NCBI RefSeq assembly: GCF_001008165.2
Contig: NZ_CP011452.2
Coordinates: 2,976,001-3,040,000, forward strand
DNA length: 64,000 bases
Origin: Croceibacterium atlanticum
GTDB taxonomy: Bacteria; Pseudomonadota; Alphaproteobacteria; Sphingomonadales; Sphingomonadaceae
Reading direction: 5' to 3'
Part shown: in pieces, positions 22,715-30,651 of the stretch
Layout of the letters: each line of letters starts with the position of its first letter
Numbering within the stretch: position 1 is the stretch's first letter
Translations under genes and position numbers: made by a program
Notes under the pieces: model-generated
What the model was told of the DNA's origin: nothing
What the model saw: the letters and a program-made list of their open reading frames with translations, nothing else
Databases searched by the model: none

Positions 22715-23629
22715 TTGGGTAAGATCATCGTCACCGGCGCGTCGGGCCAGTTTGGCAGTGCGGCTGCGCGGCAATTGCTCGGAAAATGTGCGGCCGAAGA
22801 TCTCGTCTTCCTGTCACGCACACCTGAAAGCCTGGCCGAATTCGCGGAGACGGGCGCGCATGTAAGGCAGGCCGATTTTGACAATCCGGCAAGCCTGGCC
22901 GCCGCCACCAGGGGCGGCGAAAAGATGCTGCTGATATCCACCACCCGTGTCGGCACCCGTGTCGAACAGCACCGCAATGCGGTGGAAGCTGCCGTGGCCA
23001 ATGGCGTGGGGCATATCGTCTACACCTCGGTTATCGGCGGGGGCATGGCGCAGCATCCGGGCATCGAACAGCACGATCATTATGCGACGGAGCAGCTGAT
23101 CGAGAAATCCGGCGCAGCCTGGACCCATCTGCGCAACAGCCTCTATTCCAACGCCGTGGCCACCGCCATGGCGATCCCGGCGCTGGAGGCGGGCAGCAAG
23201 CCCGACAATGCGGGCGACGGGAAAGTGGCCATGGTCAGCCGCGAAGATTGCGTGGCATCCGCGGTTGGCGTGCTGACCCAGGAAGGCCATGCCAACAAGG
23301 CCTATGACATTACCGGGCCGGAACGGCTTTCCATTCCGCAGGCGCTGGCCATGATTTCCGAAATGGCGGGCAAGCCGATCGAACTGATCCCGGTCGATGA
23401 TGAAGGCATGTACCAGTATTTCGATTCGCTGGGCGTGCCGCGCACCGCTTCGGACATTCTGCCCGACGGGCCGATTCCATGGGCGAGTGAAGGGATGGTG
23501 ACGTTCGGCCAGTCGATCCGCGAAGGCTATTTCGACGTGTTGAGCGACGATGTGGAAATGATCACCGGCCAGAAGCCGCGCACCCTGCATTCCGTGCTGG
23601 AACAGTACAAGGACCTGTGGCCGAAATGA
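22715..23629 (+). CDS. NmrA-like atypical SDR (NAD(P)-binding reductase)
   Basis: The start is TTG 22715 after GAGGGAGAGG. The 304-residue protein has IIVTGASGQFGSAAARQLL (glycine-rich NAD(P) motif), ISTTRVGTRVEQHRNAVEAA, HIVYTSVIGG and WTHLRNSLYSNAV, characteristic of the NmrA/isoflavone-reductase branch, which lacks the classical YxxxK. PinZ, the pinoresinol reductase of Sphingobium SYK-6, is recalled as an atypical SDR of this type, so a lignan or quinone-methide reductase role is possible. It is coupled to the PQQ dehydrogenase gene (ATGA at 23626). Azoreductase- or quinone-reductase-like function is an alternative. Confidence 0.85.
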   Translation: MGKIIVTGASGQFGSAAARQLLGKCAAEDLVFLSRTPESLAEFAETGAHVRQADFDNPASLAAATRGGEKMLLISTTRVGTRVEQHRNAVEAAVANGVGHIVYTSVIGGGMAQHPGIEQHDHYATEQLIEKSGAAWTHLRNSLYSNAVATAMAIPALEAGSKPDNAGDGKVAMVSREDCVASAVGVLTQEGHANKAYDITGPERLSIPQALAMISEMAGKPIELIPVDDEGMYQYFDSLGVPRTASDILPDGPIPWASEGMVTFGQSIREGYFDVLSDDVEMITGQKPRTLHSVLEQYKDLWPK

Positions 23630-25842
23630 GGAAGCTGCTTGTCGTCGCGGCGGCGGCCCTTGCCCTGTCTGCCTGTTCCGGCGGGCGGGACAAGCCGGAC
23701 ATCGATATTTCGGTCTATGGTGCCGGGGACGATTGGAACAATCCGGGCGGCGACTGGGCGGAAAGCTATTTCTCCCGCCTGACCGATATCGATGCCGCCA
23801 ATGTTGGGCGGCTGGGCCTGGCCTGGGAATATGATCTCGGCACTGCGCGGGTGCAGGAAGCGACGCCGGTCGTCATTGACGGCATCATGTACACGTCGGG
23901 CAATCTCGGCCGTGTCTATGCGCTGGACGCCGCAACCGGAGAGGAGCTCTGGACCTTCGTTCCGGATATCGACATGCAGGCCAACCGCGCCGCCTGTTGC
24001 GACCAGGCCAATCGCGGCGTGGCCGTGCAGCACGGCCACGATGGCAACACGGTGTTCGTGGGCGCGCTGGATGGCTGGCTCTATGCGCTGGATGGTGCGA
24101 GCGGCGCCGTGCTGTGGAAGGTCGATACGATCAATGATCGTTCGCGCGGCTATACCATTACCGGCGCACCCGAACTGGCCGGCGACCTGGTGATAATCGG
24201 CAATGCCGGCGCCGAATATGACGTGCGCGGTTATGTCACTGCATATGATACCAGCAGCGGGGAGGAAGTCTGGCGCTTCTTCACCATCCCGCACGACCCG
24301 GCGGAAGGGCCGCAGGAATCCCTTGCGCTGGAAGATGCGCTGGAAACATGGGATCCGGAAAGCCGCTGGGACATTGGCGGCGGCGGCACGGTGTGGGACG
24401 CGATCACCTATGATCCGGTCTATGACCAGGTCATCATCGGCGTCGGCAATGGCGGGCCCTATCCACTGGCCATCCGCTCGCCCGAAGGCGGCGATAATCT
24501 CTATCTCAACTCTCTCGTCGCGCTGGACCGCGAAACGGGCGAGATGAAGTGGCATTTCCAGGAAACCCCGACGGACAGCTGGGACCTGACGGCGACACAG
24601 CCGATGATCCTGGCCGACATGGAAGTGGGCGGAAACCAGCGCAAGGTCATCCTCCATTCGCCGAAAAACGGGTTCTATTTCGTGGTGGACCGCGAAACCG
24701 GGAAGCCGCTGGTCGCACAGCAGATGGTTCGCACCAGCTGGGCATCCGGCTGGGACCTGGAAACCGGCAAGCCGAAGCTGACGCCTGAATATTCGGATTA
24801 TTCAACCGGGCCGAAGATCGTCTTTCCCGCCAGTTCCGGCGCCCGCAACTGGCACCCGGCATCCTATGATCCCACGCGCGGGCTCTATTTTGCCAGTTTC
24901 GTGGATATGGGCAACCTGATGTTCATTCCGCCGGGGCAGGAAAACCCGCCGCACAAACCGAAGGCGCTGAATGCCGATGCGGCACTGATCTTCACCGCCG
25001 ATCTGCAACAGGCGCTGGCCACCCTGCCGCCACCAATGCAGGAAGCGGTCAAGGCGCTGCCGCAATGGCAGCAGGTGCAGGACATGCCCTTCAGTTCGCA
25101 ATTGCGTGCCGTGGATGCGGCGACTGGCGAAGTGAAATGGACGGCGGAACATGATGGCTGGCAGGATCGCGCCGGCGTGCTTTCCACCGCCTCCGGCCTT
25201 GTATTCCATGGCGATATTGCGGGCCGTCTGAAGGTGTTCGACGCCGAAACCGGCAAATTGCTGAAGACTATCGAAACCGGCACGTCGATCCTTGCCGCGC
25301 CGATGACCTATCGTGTGGACGGTGTGCAATATGTCGCCGTTCAGGCCGGTTGGGGCGGTGGCGGCTGGGGCTTCGTGCCCGGTTATGCGGTCGCTTACAA
25401 GAAGGGCAACCAGAACCGGCTGCTGGTATTCAAGCTGGATGGCGGGGAGGTTCCGATCCCCGACGATCTGCCGCCGCTGCAACCCGCGCCGCAGCCGCCG
25501 GAACAGTTCGCCGATGCGACGCCGGAAATGATCGCAACTGGTTCGGCATTGTTTACCGAGAATTGTTCGATGTGCCATTCCAACCAGCCGCGTGCGCCGC
25601 TGCCCGATCTGCGCCGGATGAGCGAAGGCGTGCATGGCGCATTCGACCAGATCGTGCTGGAAGGGCTGTTGCTGCCCAACGGCATGCCCCGCTGGGACGA
25701 CATACTCGATCCGGAACAGGCCAGGGCGATCCACGCTTTCCTGATTGACGAACAGAAGAAGCTCCGCACGCGCGAGCTTGAATTGCAGCGCCAGGGCAAA
25801 CCGCTGGATTCGCGGAGCCTGACCATATTGTCCAACTTCTGA
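23626..25842 (+). CDS. PQQ-dependent quinohaemoprotein alcohol dehydrogenase (lipoprotein)
   Basis: ATG 23626 overlaps the upstream stop (ATGA) and gives a 738-residue product with a lipobox (LALSAC). The eight-bladed PQQ propeller covers about residues 30-590: repeated VYALDAATGEELW / YALDGASGAVLWK tryptophan-docking motifs, the vicinal Cys pair in RAACCDQANRG, and TDSWDLTATQP with the presumed catalytic Asp. A C-terminal cytochrome c follows, with Cys647-Cys650-His651 (CSMCH) and the likely distal Met687 (NGMPRW). It oxidises primary alcohols (or aldehydes) in the periplasm and passes electrons to the respiratory chain. It precedes an aldehyde dehydrogenase, fitting two-step side-chain oxidation. 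Confidence 0.93.
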   Translation: MRKLLVVAAAALALSACSGGRDKPDIDISVYGAGDDWNNPGGDWAESYFSRLTDIDAANVGRLGLAWEYDLGTARVQEATPVVIDGIMYTSGNLGRVYALDAATGEELWTFVPDIDMQANRAACCDQANRGVAVQHGHDGNTVFVGALDGWLYALDGASGAVLWKVDTINDRSRGYTITGAPELAGDLVIIGNAGAEYDVRGYVTAYDTSSGEEVWRFFTIPHDPAEGPQESLALEDALETWDPESRWDIGGGGTVWDAITYDPVYDQVIIGVGNGGPYPLAIRSPEGGDNLYLNSLVALDRETGEMKWHFQETPTDSWDLTATQPMILADMEVGGNQRKVILHSPKNGFYFVVDRETGKPLVAQQMVRTSWASGWDLETGKPKLTPEYSDYSTGPKIVFPASSGARNWHPASYDPTRGLYFASFVDMGNLMFIPPGQENPPHKPKALNADAALIFTADLQQALATLPPPMQEAVKALPQWQQVQDMPFSSQLRAVDAATGEVKWTAEHDGWQDRAGVLSTASGLVFHGDIAGRLKVFDAETGKLLKTIETGTSILAAPMTYRVDGVQYVAVQAGWGGGGWGFVPGYAVAYKKGNQNRLLVFKLDGGEVPIPDDLPPLQPAPQPPEQFADATPEMIATGSALFTENCSMCHSNQPRAPLPDLRRMSEGVHGAFDQIVLEGLLLPNGMPRWDDILDPEQARAIHAFLIDEQKKLRTRELELQRQGKPLDSRSLTILSNF

Positions 25843-25892
25843 AACGAGACACAGCGCGCCCATGCACGGGCGCAATCGAGAGGAGAATTTCG

Positions 25893-27365
25893 ATGACCCC
25901 CGAAGGCGTAAATATCAAGCATCCGGACAAGCTGTTCATCGGCGGCGAATGGGTCGCCGCGACCAGCGGCACCCAGATCGAGCTGTCGAGCCCGGCCACG
26001 GAGGAAGTCGTCGGCCGGGTTGCCGAAGCCAGCAATGCGGACATGGACAAGGCCGTGGCCGCCGCGCGCGAAGCTTTCGACAATGGCCCCTGGCCCAACA
26101 CCCCGCCTGCCGAACGCGGCCGGAAGCTGATGGAAATGGCCGATGTGCTGGAAAAGCGCGTGCCGGAAATGGCCGCCGCGTGGACGGCGCAGGTCGGCGG
26201 CCTGGCCAGTTTCGCCCCGATGATGCATGGCGGCGCCGTTGCGCAATTGCGCGGCATCGCGGCACTGGGCGAAAGCTTCGACTGGGTCACCCAGCAGAAG
26301 GGGCAGGTGGTCGATACCGCCATCGTGGCACGTGAACCCGTTGGCGTGGTGGTCGGCATTGCGCCGTGGAATGCCCCCTTCGGCATCATGGCCAACAAGG
26401 TGTTCTACGCGCTGATCGCGGGTTGCCCGATCATCATGAAGCCTTCGCCCGAAACGCCGCTGGAAACCTATATCATCGCCGAAGCGGCGGAGGCCGTGGG
26501 GCTGCCGGCCGGCACGGTGAACCTGGTGCCCAGCGGCCGCGATGCTGCCGATCACCTGATCCACAGCCCGGATATCGACAAGGTCACCTTCACCGGCTCC
26601 AGCGCGGCGGGCATGCATATTGCCGGCGTCTGCGGCAGCAAGATGACCCGTTGCACGATGGAACTGGGCGGCAAGTCCGCCGCGATCGTGCGCGATGATT
26701 TCCCGATCGAGGCGGCCGCGGGCATCCTCGGCAACACGATCACGGTGATGAGCGGGCAGGTCTGCGCCATGCTCAGCCGCGCCATCGTGACCAAGGACCG
26801 GCATGACGAACTGGCCGAAGCGATTGCGGGCGTGATGAAGGGCATCCGCATCGGCACGCCGGACGATCCGGAAACGCAGCTTGGCCCGCTGGCCATGAAG
26901 CGCCAGCTTGAACGCGTGGAAATGTATATCGAGGAAGGCCGCAAGAGCGGTGCCGATCTCGTCACCGGCGGCAGCCGTCCGGCGCATATGAACAAGGGTT
27001 ACTATATGGAACCGACCCTGTTCGCCAATGTCGACAATACCAGCCGCATCGCCCAGGAAGAAATCTTCGGCCCCGTGCTCTGCCTGATACCGGCAGAGGA
27101 CGAGGAAGATGCCATCCGCATCGCCAACGAAAGCAATTTCGGCCTCAACGGATCGGTCTTCACCAATGATCCCCAGGCTGCCTATGACATCAGCCGCAAG
27201 GTCCGCACCGGCGTGATGGGGCAGAACGGCATGCGCATGGAATTCGGCATGCCCTTTGGCGGCTTCAAGCAGTCCGGCATGGGCCGTGAAGGCGGGCCGG
27301 AAGGCCTGTGGCCCTATCTCGAAACCAAGACCATCCTGCTGGACGGGGCGCCGTCGCAGCTTTGA
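25893..27365 (+). CDS. NAD(P)-dependent aldehyde dehydrogenase
   Basis: A 490-residue ALDH, start ATG 25893 with GAGAGGAG upstream. Catalytic residues are in place: Asn160 (APWNAP), Lys183 (IMKPSPETP), Glu257 (ELGGKS) and Cys291 (SGQVCAML); the NAD loop is FTGSSAAG. Glu-Cys spacing and length fit the benzaldehyde/vanillin or betaine-aldehyde type. It follows the PQQ dehydrogenase after 50 bases on the same strand and probably oxidises the resulting aldehyde, or one of the aldehydes released by stilbene cleavage, to a carboxylate. A second, distinct ALDH lies at 34568. Confidence 0.92.
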   Translation: MTPEGVNIKHPDKLFIGGEWVAATSGTQIELSSPATEEVVGRVAEASNADMDKAVAAAREAFDNGPWPNTPPAERGRKLMEMADVLEKRVPEMAAAWTAQVGGLASFAPMMHGGAVAQLRGIAALGESFDWVTQQKGQVVDTAIVAREPVGVVVGIAPWNAPFGIMANKVFYALIAGCPIIMKPSPETPLETYIIAEAAEAVGLPAGTVNLVPSGRDAADHLIHSPDIDKVTFTGSSAAGMHIAGVCGSKMTRCTMELGGKSAAIVRDDFPIEAAAGILGNTITVMSGQVCAMLSRAIVTKDRHDELAEAIAGVMKGIRIGTPDDPETQLGPLAMKRQLERVEMYIEEGRKSGADLVTGGSRPAHMNKGYYMEPTLFANVDNTSRIAQEEIFGPVLCLIPAEDEEDAIRIANESNFGLNGSVFTNDPQAAYDISRKVRTGVMGQNGMRMEFGMPFGGFKQSGMGREGGPEGLWPYLETKTILLDGAPSQL

Positions 27366-27377
27366 CCTGATACGGAA

Positions 27378-27403
27378 CCGGCGGGGCCATCACGCTCCGC
27401 CGG
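27378..27403 (+). terminator. Weak hairpin after the aldehyde dehydrogenase
   Basis: CCGGCGG and CCGCCGG pair with a 12-base loop just after the ALDH stop. No T run follows, so factor-independent function is doubtful. Confidence 0.4.
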
Positions 27404-27487
27404 CATCCGGCACGGGAAGACGGGCCGCGCCCTGAATGCGGCAAAGCCGGCTTCCCGCTCCGTGTCCGGGCGCGTAGATATGCGCCC

Positions 27488-28057
27488 ATGAATCTTTCCC
27501 CCATCGCCCGCTTTGCCTTGCCCTTCGCCCTGCTGGCGCTGGCGGCCTGTGGCGGCGGGCGCGATTATCGGCCGGTCAGCGATGTGCCAATTCGCATCGG
27601 CCCGGCCTATACGATCCGGGGCACGACCTACACGCCCGCGGCGGACCCGGCTTACGACCGGCTCGGCTATGCCAGCTGGTACGGGCCGGAATCGGGATCG
27701 CAGACCGCCAATGGAGAGCGGTTTCGCCCCGACTGGATTACGGCTGCCCACACCACCTTGCCCCTTCCCACTTATGTCGAGGTGACGGCGCTCGATACCG
27801 GGCGGCGCATTCTGGTGCGAATCAACGATCGGGGTCCGTTTTCCGACAGCAGGCGGATTATCGACCTGTCGCGCGGTGCGGCGCAGCAGCTTGGCATCAG
27901 GCAGAAGGGGATCGTTCCGGTCCGTGTCCGCCGTGTCGATCCGCCCGAGGAAGAGCGGCGGAAACTGCGCGAAGGCAAGCAGGCGCGGGAACTGCCGCGC
28001 GTGCCCGAAGCCACGCTGGAACGGCTGCGCGCGCAGATGCAGGCTGCCGGTTATTAG
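27488..28057 (+). CDS. rlpA: RlpA-like lipoprotein (septal-ring lytic transglycosylase family)
   Basis: A 189-residue lipoprotein (lipobox LALAAC, Cys21) with the double-psi beta-barrel of RlpA: YASWYGPESGSQTANGERF, TAAHTTLPLPTYVEV, GRRILVRINDRGPF and IIDLSRGAAQQLGI. RlpA proteins cut naked peptidoglycan glycan strands at the septum. The usual C-terminal SPOR domain is missing; instead there is a charged helical tail (PPEEERRKLREGKQARELP). It sits inside the catabolic island but shows no functional link with it and is probably a separately transcribed housekeeping gene. Confidence 0.88.
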   Translation: MNLSPIARFALPFALLALAACGGGRDYRPVSDVPIRIGPAYTIRGTTYTPAADPAYDRLGYASWYGPESGSQTANGERFRPDWITAAHTTLPLPTYVEVTALDTGRRILVRINDRGPFSDSRRIIDLSRGAAQQLGIRQKGIVPVRVRRVDPPEEERRKLREGKQARELPRVPEATLERLRAQMQAAGY

Positions 28058-28161
28058 AGTGCATTGGCCAGGCGGACAAAGTCCACCATTCGCGCTGGCC
28101 ACCCGTGCGGAGTTGTTATAGTCAAGGCTCAAATAACAGACTCATGGGAGGGATTTGTTAA

Positions 28162-29400
28162 ATGGGAAGCCGCAGTTTCGCTTCACTCATGGCCCGGACC
28201 GCATCGGCCGGTGCCGCCTTGGCCATGGCTCTTTCGGCCCCTGTCGCCAATGCGCAGGATCGGCCGGCAGACCTGACCGAACTGCCGCCGGTCCCCACCG
28301 ATTACACGCCGGGAAAGACGCCGTGGGGTGATTGGGATTTCCGCGGCACCTGGCCGATCGAAAACATCAATAACGGCCACATATTGTTCCAGCGGCCCGC
28401 CGCCTATGGCAACCGGTTCTGGGTCAATGACGAAGAATTCGCCCGCCGGGTGGAAGCGGCGAAAAGGGCGGATGGCAGCTATGCCGAAGCATCGGAAAGC
28501 GGCATCGGCGCGCCCGGCACGGAAGGGCTGGCCGCCTGGTTTGAAAACAGCAATTTCGGCAAGCGTACATCCATGCTCGTCAGCCCGGCGGACGGCCAGT
28601 TGCCGGCGCTGACCGAACACGGGATGGAATTGTTCAAGGCCGGTCGTTCCGGCTGGGTGCCGGGGCAGGGCTATGATTCCCTTGCCGATTTTGACAGCTG
28701 GGACCGCTGCGTTTCACGCGGTTTCCCGGCTTCCATGTACCCGTTCCGTTATAATAACGGCATCCGCGTGTTCCAGTCCCCCGGCTATGTCACGATCCTG
28801 CTGGAAATGCTCGGCACGCGCGTGGTCAAGATTTATGACAGCAAGGAAGCGGCACAGGCTGCCGGCTGGGGCGATGCGGTGGAGGCATGGCTGGGCAATT
28901 CCCGCGGCTGGTGGGAAGGCAAGACGCTGGTCATCGAAACCACCAATATCAAGAGCGGGGACAGCGTGACGCACGATACCTATGCCCGCTCCGCCGCGCC
29001 GCTGAACATGGCCACCCAGTTCACCGGCACGCTGGACGTGCCCGCCTTCAACACCGTGCCGATGAGCAAGCAGGCCATGACTGTCGAACGGCTGACCATG
29101 ACGGGGCCGGACGCGATCGTGCATGAGCTGACCTATTCCGATCCGGAAGTGTACACCCAGCCCTGGACCACGCGGATCGAATGGACGCGGGACGACGATT
29201 ACCAGTTCTTCGAATATGCCTGCCACGAAGGCAATTACATGCCGCGCGACTATATCAGCGCATCACGCGCACACCGGGCCGATCTTGCAGCGGGCAAGGC
29301 CGATCCCAACGCGCCGGACGATCGGGAACGCTTCGCCCAGCCTTTCGATCACGATCCGGGCACCGGCCCACGCCCGATGCCGGGCGGCGCCGGTTCCTGA
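28162..29400 (+). CDS. Secreted protein of unknown function, paralogue of 12374-13390
   Basis: A 412-residue protein, start ATG 28162 with GGGAGGG upstream, and a signal peptide ending near APVANAQ. It shares with the protein at 12374 the blocks W-DFRGTWPIENI, RCVSRGFPASMYPFRYNN, SRGWWEGKTLVIETTN and DDYQFFEYACHEGNYMPRDY. Extra segments relative to the paralogue include WFENSNFGKRTSMLV and a Pro/Gly-rich tail. The family is periplasmic and of unknown activity. Presence of two copies at the two ends of the catabolic island suggests a role with its substrates, such as binding or periplasmic conversion. An imperfect inverted repeat (TGTTAT and ATAACA, 28114-28138) lies upstream. Confidence 0.75.
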   Translation: MGSRSFASLMARTASAGAALAMALSAPVANAQDRPADLTELPPVPTDYTPGKTPWGDWDFRGTWPIENINNGHILFQRPAAYGNRFWVNDEEFARRVEAAKRADGSYAEASESGIGAPGTEGLAAWFENSNFGKRTSMLVSPADGQLPALTEHGMELFKAGRSGWVPGQGYDSLADFDSWDRCVSRGFPASMYPFRYNNGIRVFQSPGYVTILLEMLGTRVVKIYDSKEAAQAAGWGDAVEAWLGNSRGWWEGKTLVIETTNIKSGDSVTHDTYARSAAPLNMATQFTGTLDVPAFNTVPMSKQAMTVERLTMTGPDAIVHELTYSDPEVYTQPWTTRIEWTRDDDYQFFEYACHEGNYMPRDYISASRAHRADLAAGKADPNAPDDRERFAQPFDHDPGTGPRPMPGGAGS

Positions 29401-29423
29401 CCGGCCGGGAAGTTGAGATGACT

Positions 29424-29457
29424 GGCGCCCCGTCCCGCAATTGCGGGGCGGGGCGCC
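29424..29457. terminator. Convergent 17-bp palindrome terminator
   Basis: GGCGCCCCGTCCCGCAA is followed directly by its reverse complement with one G-T pair, between the genes ending at 29400 and 29464. The stem is very GC-rich. Confidence 0.75.
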
Positions 29458-29463
29458 GGTGCA

Positions 29464-29790
29464 TCAGATGCAGTGCAGGGCCTGCTGCCGCTTCCTGATT
29501 TCCTTCATCATCTTCTTGTGATTATCGGCATCGATATAGTGGATGTCGGAATCCAGGCTGGCTGAATCCGCCGCGTCGCCCTTCGCGAAGATGCTTTCCA
29601 CGGCGGATAATGCGGCAGAGCGCCGGTCTTCGCTGCGGCCCTGTTTTTCATATTGCAGCGCCACTGCCAGTTGGTCGCAGCTCATCCCGTCGAATTTCGC
29701 GGCCTGTTGCCGGGTGGTGGCGCAGGCGGTGCAGGCCAGGGCCAGAACCAGGGCCAGGGCCAGGGCGGATCTTGCATTCACGGTGGTCAT
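29464..29790 (-). CDS. Small lipoprotein of unknown function
   Basis: A 108-residue protein with a lipoprotein signal (SALALALVLALACTAC, lipid Cys22). The mature part is hydrophilic and helical (FDGMSCDQLAVALQYEKQGRSEDRR, HYIDADNHKKMMKEIRKRQQALHCI), with two cysteines that could pair. The signal sequence is encoded by a tandem hexamer repeat. It lies 73 bases downstream of the barrel protein gene on the same strand. No family recognised. Confidence 0.6.
   Translation of the reverse strand: MTTVNARSALALALVLALACTACATTRQQAAKFDGMSCDQLAVALQYEKQGRSEDRRSAALSAVESIFAKGDAADSASLDSDIHYIDADNHKKMMKEIRKRQQALHCI
29734..29763. repeat. Tandem hexamer repeat inside the lipoprotein signal peptide
   Basis: Five consecutive six-base units of GGCCAG (one varied to AACCAG) encode the Leu-Ala repeats of the signal peptide core on the minus strand. 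Unit gain or loss keeps the frame and changes the hydrophobic length. Confidence 0.7.
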
Positions 29791-29863
29791 GGCAATTCCC
29801 TTTCATGAATGGGGAAGTGCCGGGCGACGACGTGATGGCCGTGCGCCCGGCAAATGGTGAAGG

Positions 29864-30487
29864 TCAGAAACGGAAGCCCACGCCGATCAGGGCCTGATGA
29901 CCGCCCAGCGACCCATCGAGATCGCGGCGGCGATATTCGGCGCGCAGCAGCATGCTGTCACCCGCCGCATATTCCAGCCCGCCACCGAAGATCAGCCCGT
30001 CGCCGGTTTCACGGTCGCTGGCGAGTGGGGTGGAATTGCCGTTTTCATACCCACCCACGCGGTAACGGGTGAGCTGATAACCGACACGGCCATAGGCCAG
30101 CAGGCGTGGGGCAAGGGCAACGCCTGCCCGGGCCGAGACATTGGCGGACCATTTCGGATCGAGCTTCACATAGCCATCCGCGCCGACATCGGCGCGCAAG
30201 GTCCGCCCATCGGGCGAGAAGCCCGCCTCCCCGCCGATCACAAAGCTGCCGGATTGCAGGTCGAAACCGCCGAACAGGGCATAGGCAATGCCGTCATCCC
30301 GGTCGGTCAGCTGCACATCGTCGGGCGTGGCCAGCACGGTTTCGTCGATGGAACTGCGGTCCCAGCCGGCCTGCGCGCCGATGGTGACGCCCTGGAAGTG
30401 ATTATCCTGCGCCGCGGCCAGTGCGGGACAGGACATGGCGGCAATGGCGATGAGCTTTACACAAGCGCTCTTATTGGGTGTGAACAT
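29864..30487 (-). CDS. Outer-membrane beta-barrel protein (OmpA/OmpW-like, porin family)
   Basis: ATG 30487, with AAGGAAAA upstream, gives a 207-residue protein. It has a signal peptide (LIAIAAMSCPALAAAQ) and alternating barrel strands: GVTIGAQAGWDRSS, GIAYALFGGFDLQSG, FVIGGEAGFSPD, NVSARAGVALAPRLLAYGRVGYQLTRY, LIFGGGLEYAAG, MLLRAEYRRRDLDG and the closing HQALIGVGFRF with terminal Phe. This is the eight-stranded opacity/OmpA-like barrel common in alphaproteobacteria. The function is structural or adhesive rather than obviously catabolic. Confidence 0.82.
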   Translation of the reverse strand: MFTPNKSACVKLIAIAAMSCPALAAAQDNHFQGVTIGAQAGWDRSSIDETVLATPDDVQLTDRDDGIAYALFGGFDLQSGSFVIGGEAGFSPDGRTLRADVGADGYVKLDPKWSANVSARAGVALAPRLLAYGRVGYQLTRYRVGGYENGNSTPLASDRETGDGLIFGGGLEYAAGDSMLLRAEYRRRDLDGSLGGHQALIGVGFRF

Positions 30488-30651
30488 GCTATTTTCCTTC
30501 TTGTAAGTAACCAAAATCAGGCAAAGCGACGGGGCGCGCGCAGGTACGGCCTGCGCGGCATTGCAAAATTACGGGATGGGCCGCCGCCGTTGACGCGGCG
30601 GAGCCGGATCAGGGGCGGGGCGGGTCAGTCAGCCGGCAATGCCGGCATCAT

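Noticed and set aside
27488-28057. RlpA as a member of the catabolic operon
   Set aside because: Its double-psi barrel and lipobox are those of a cell-wall enzyme, and it follows a gap of 120 bases with a hairpin; position alone does not make it catabolic.
28114-28138. TGTTAT/ATAACA inverted repeat as a fifth MarR site
   Set aside because: The half-sites are in the opposite orientation and separated by 13 bases, unlike the TAACRnnYGTTA set.
29734-29763. Hexamer repeats as a CRISPR or VNTR array
   Set aside because: Units are only six bases without spacers and lie inside a coding signal peptide.
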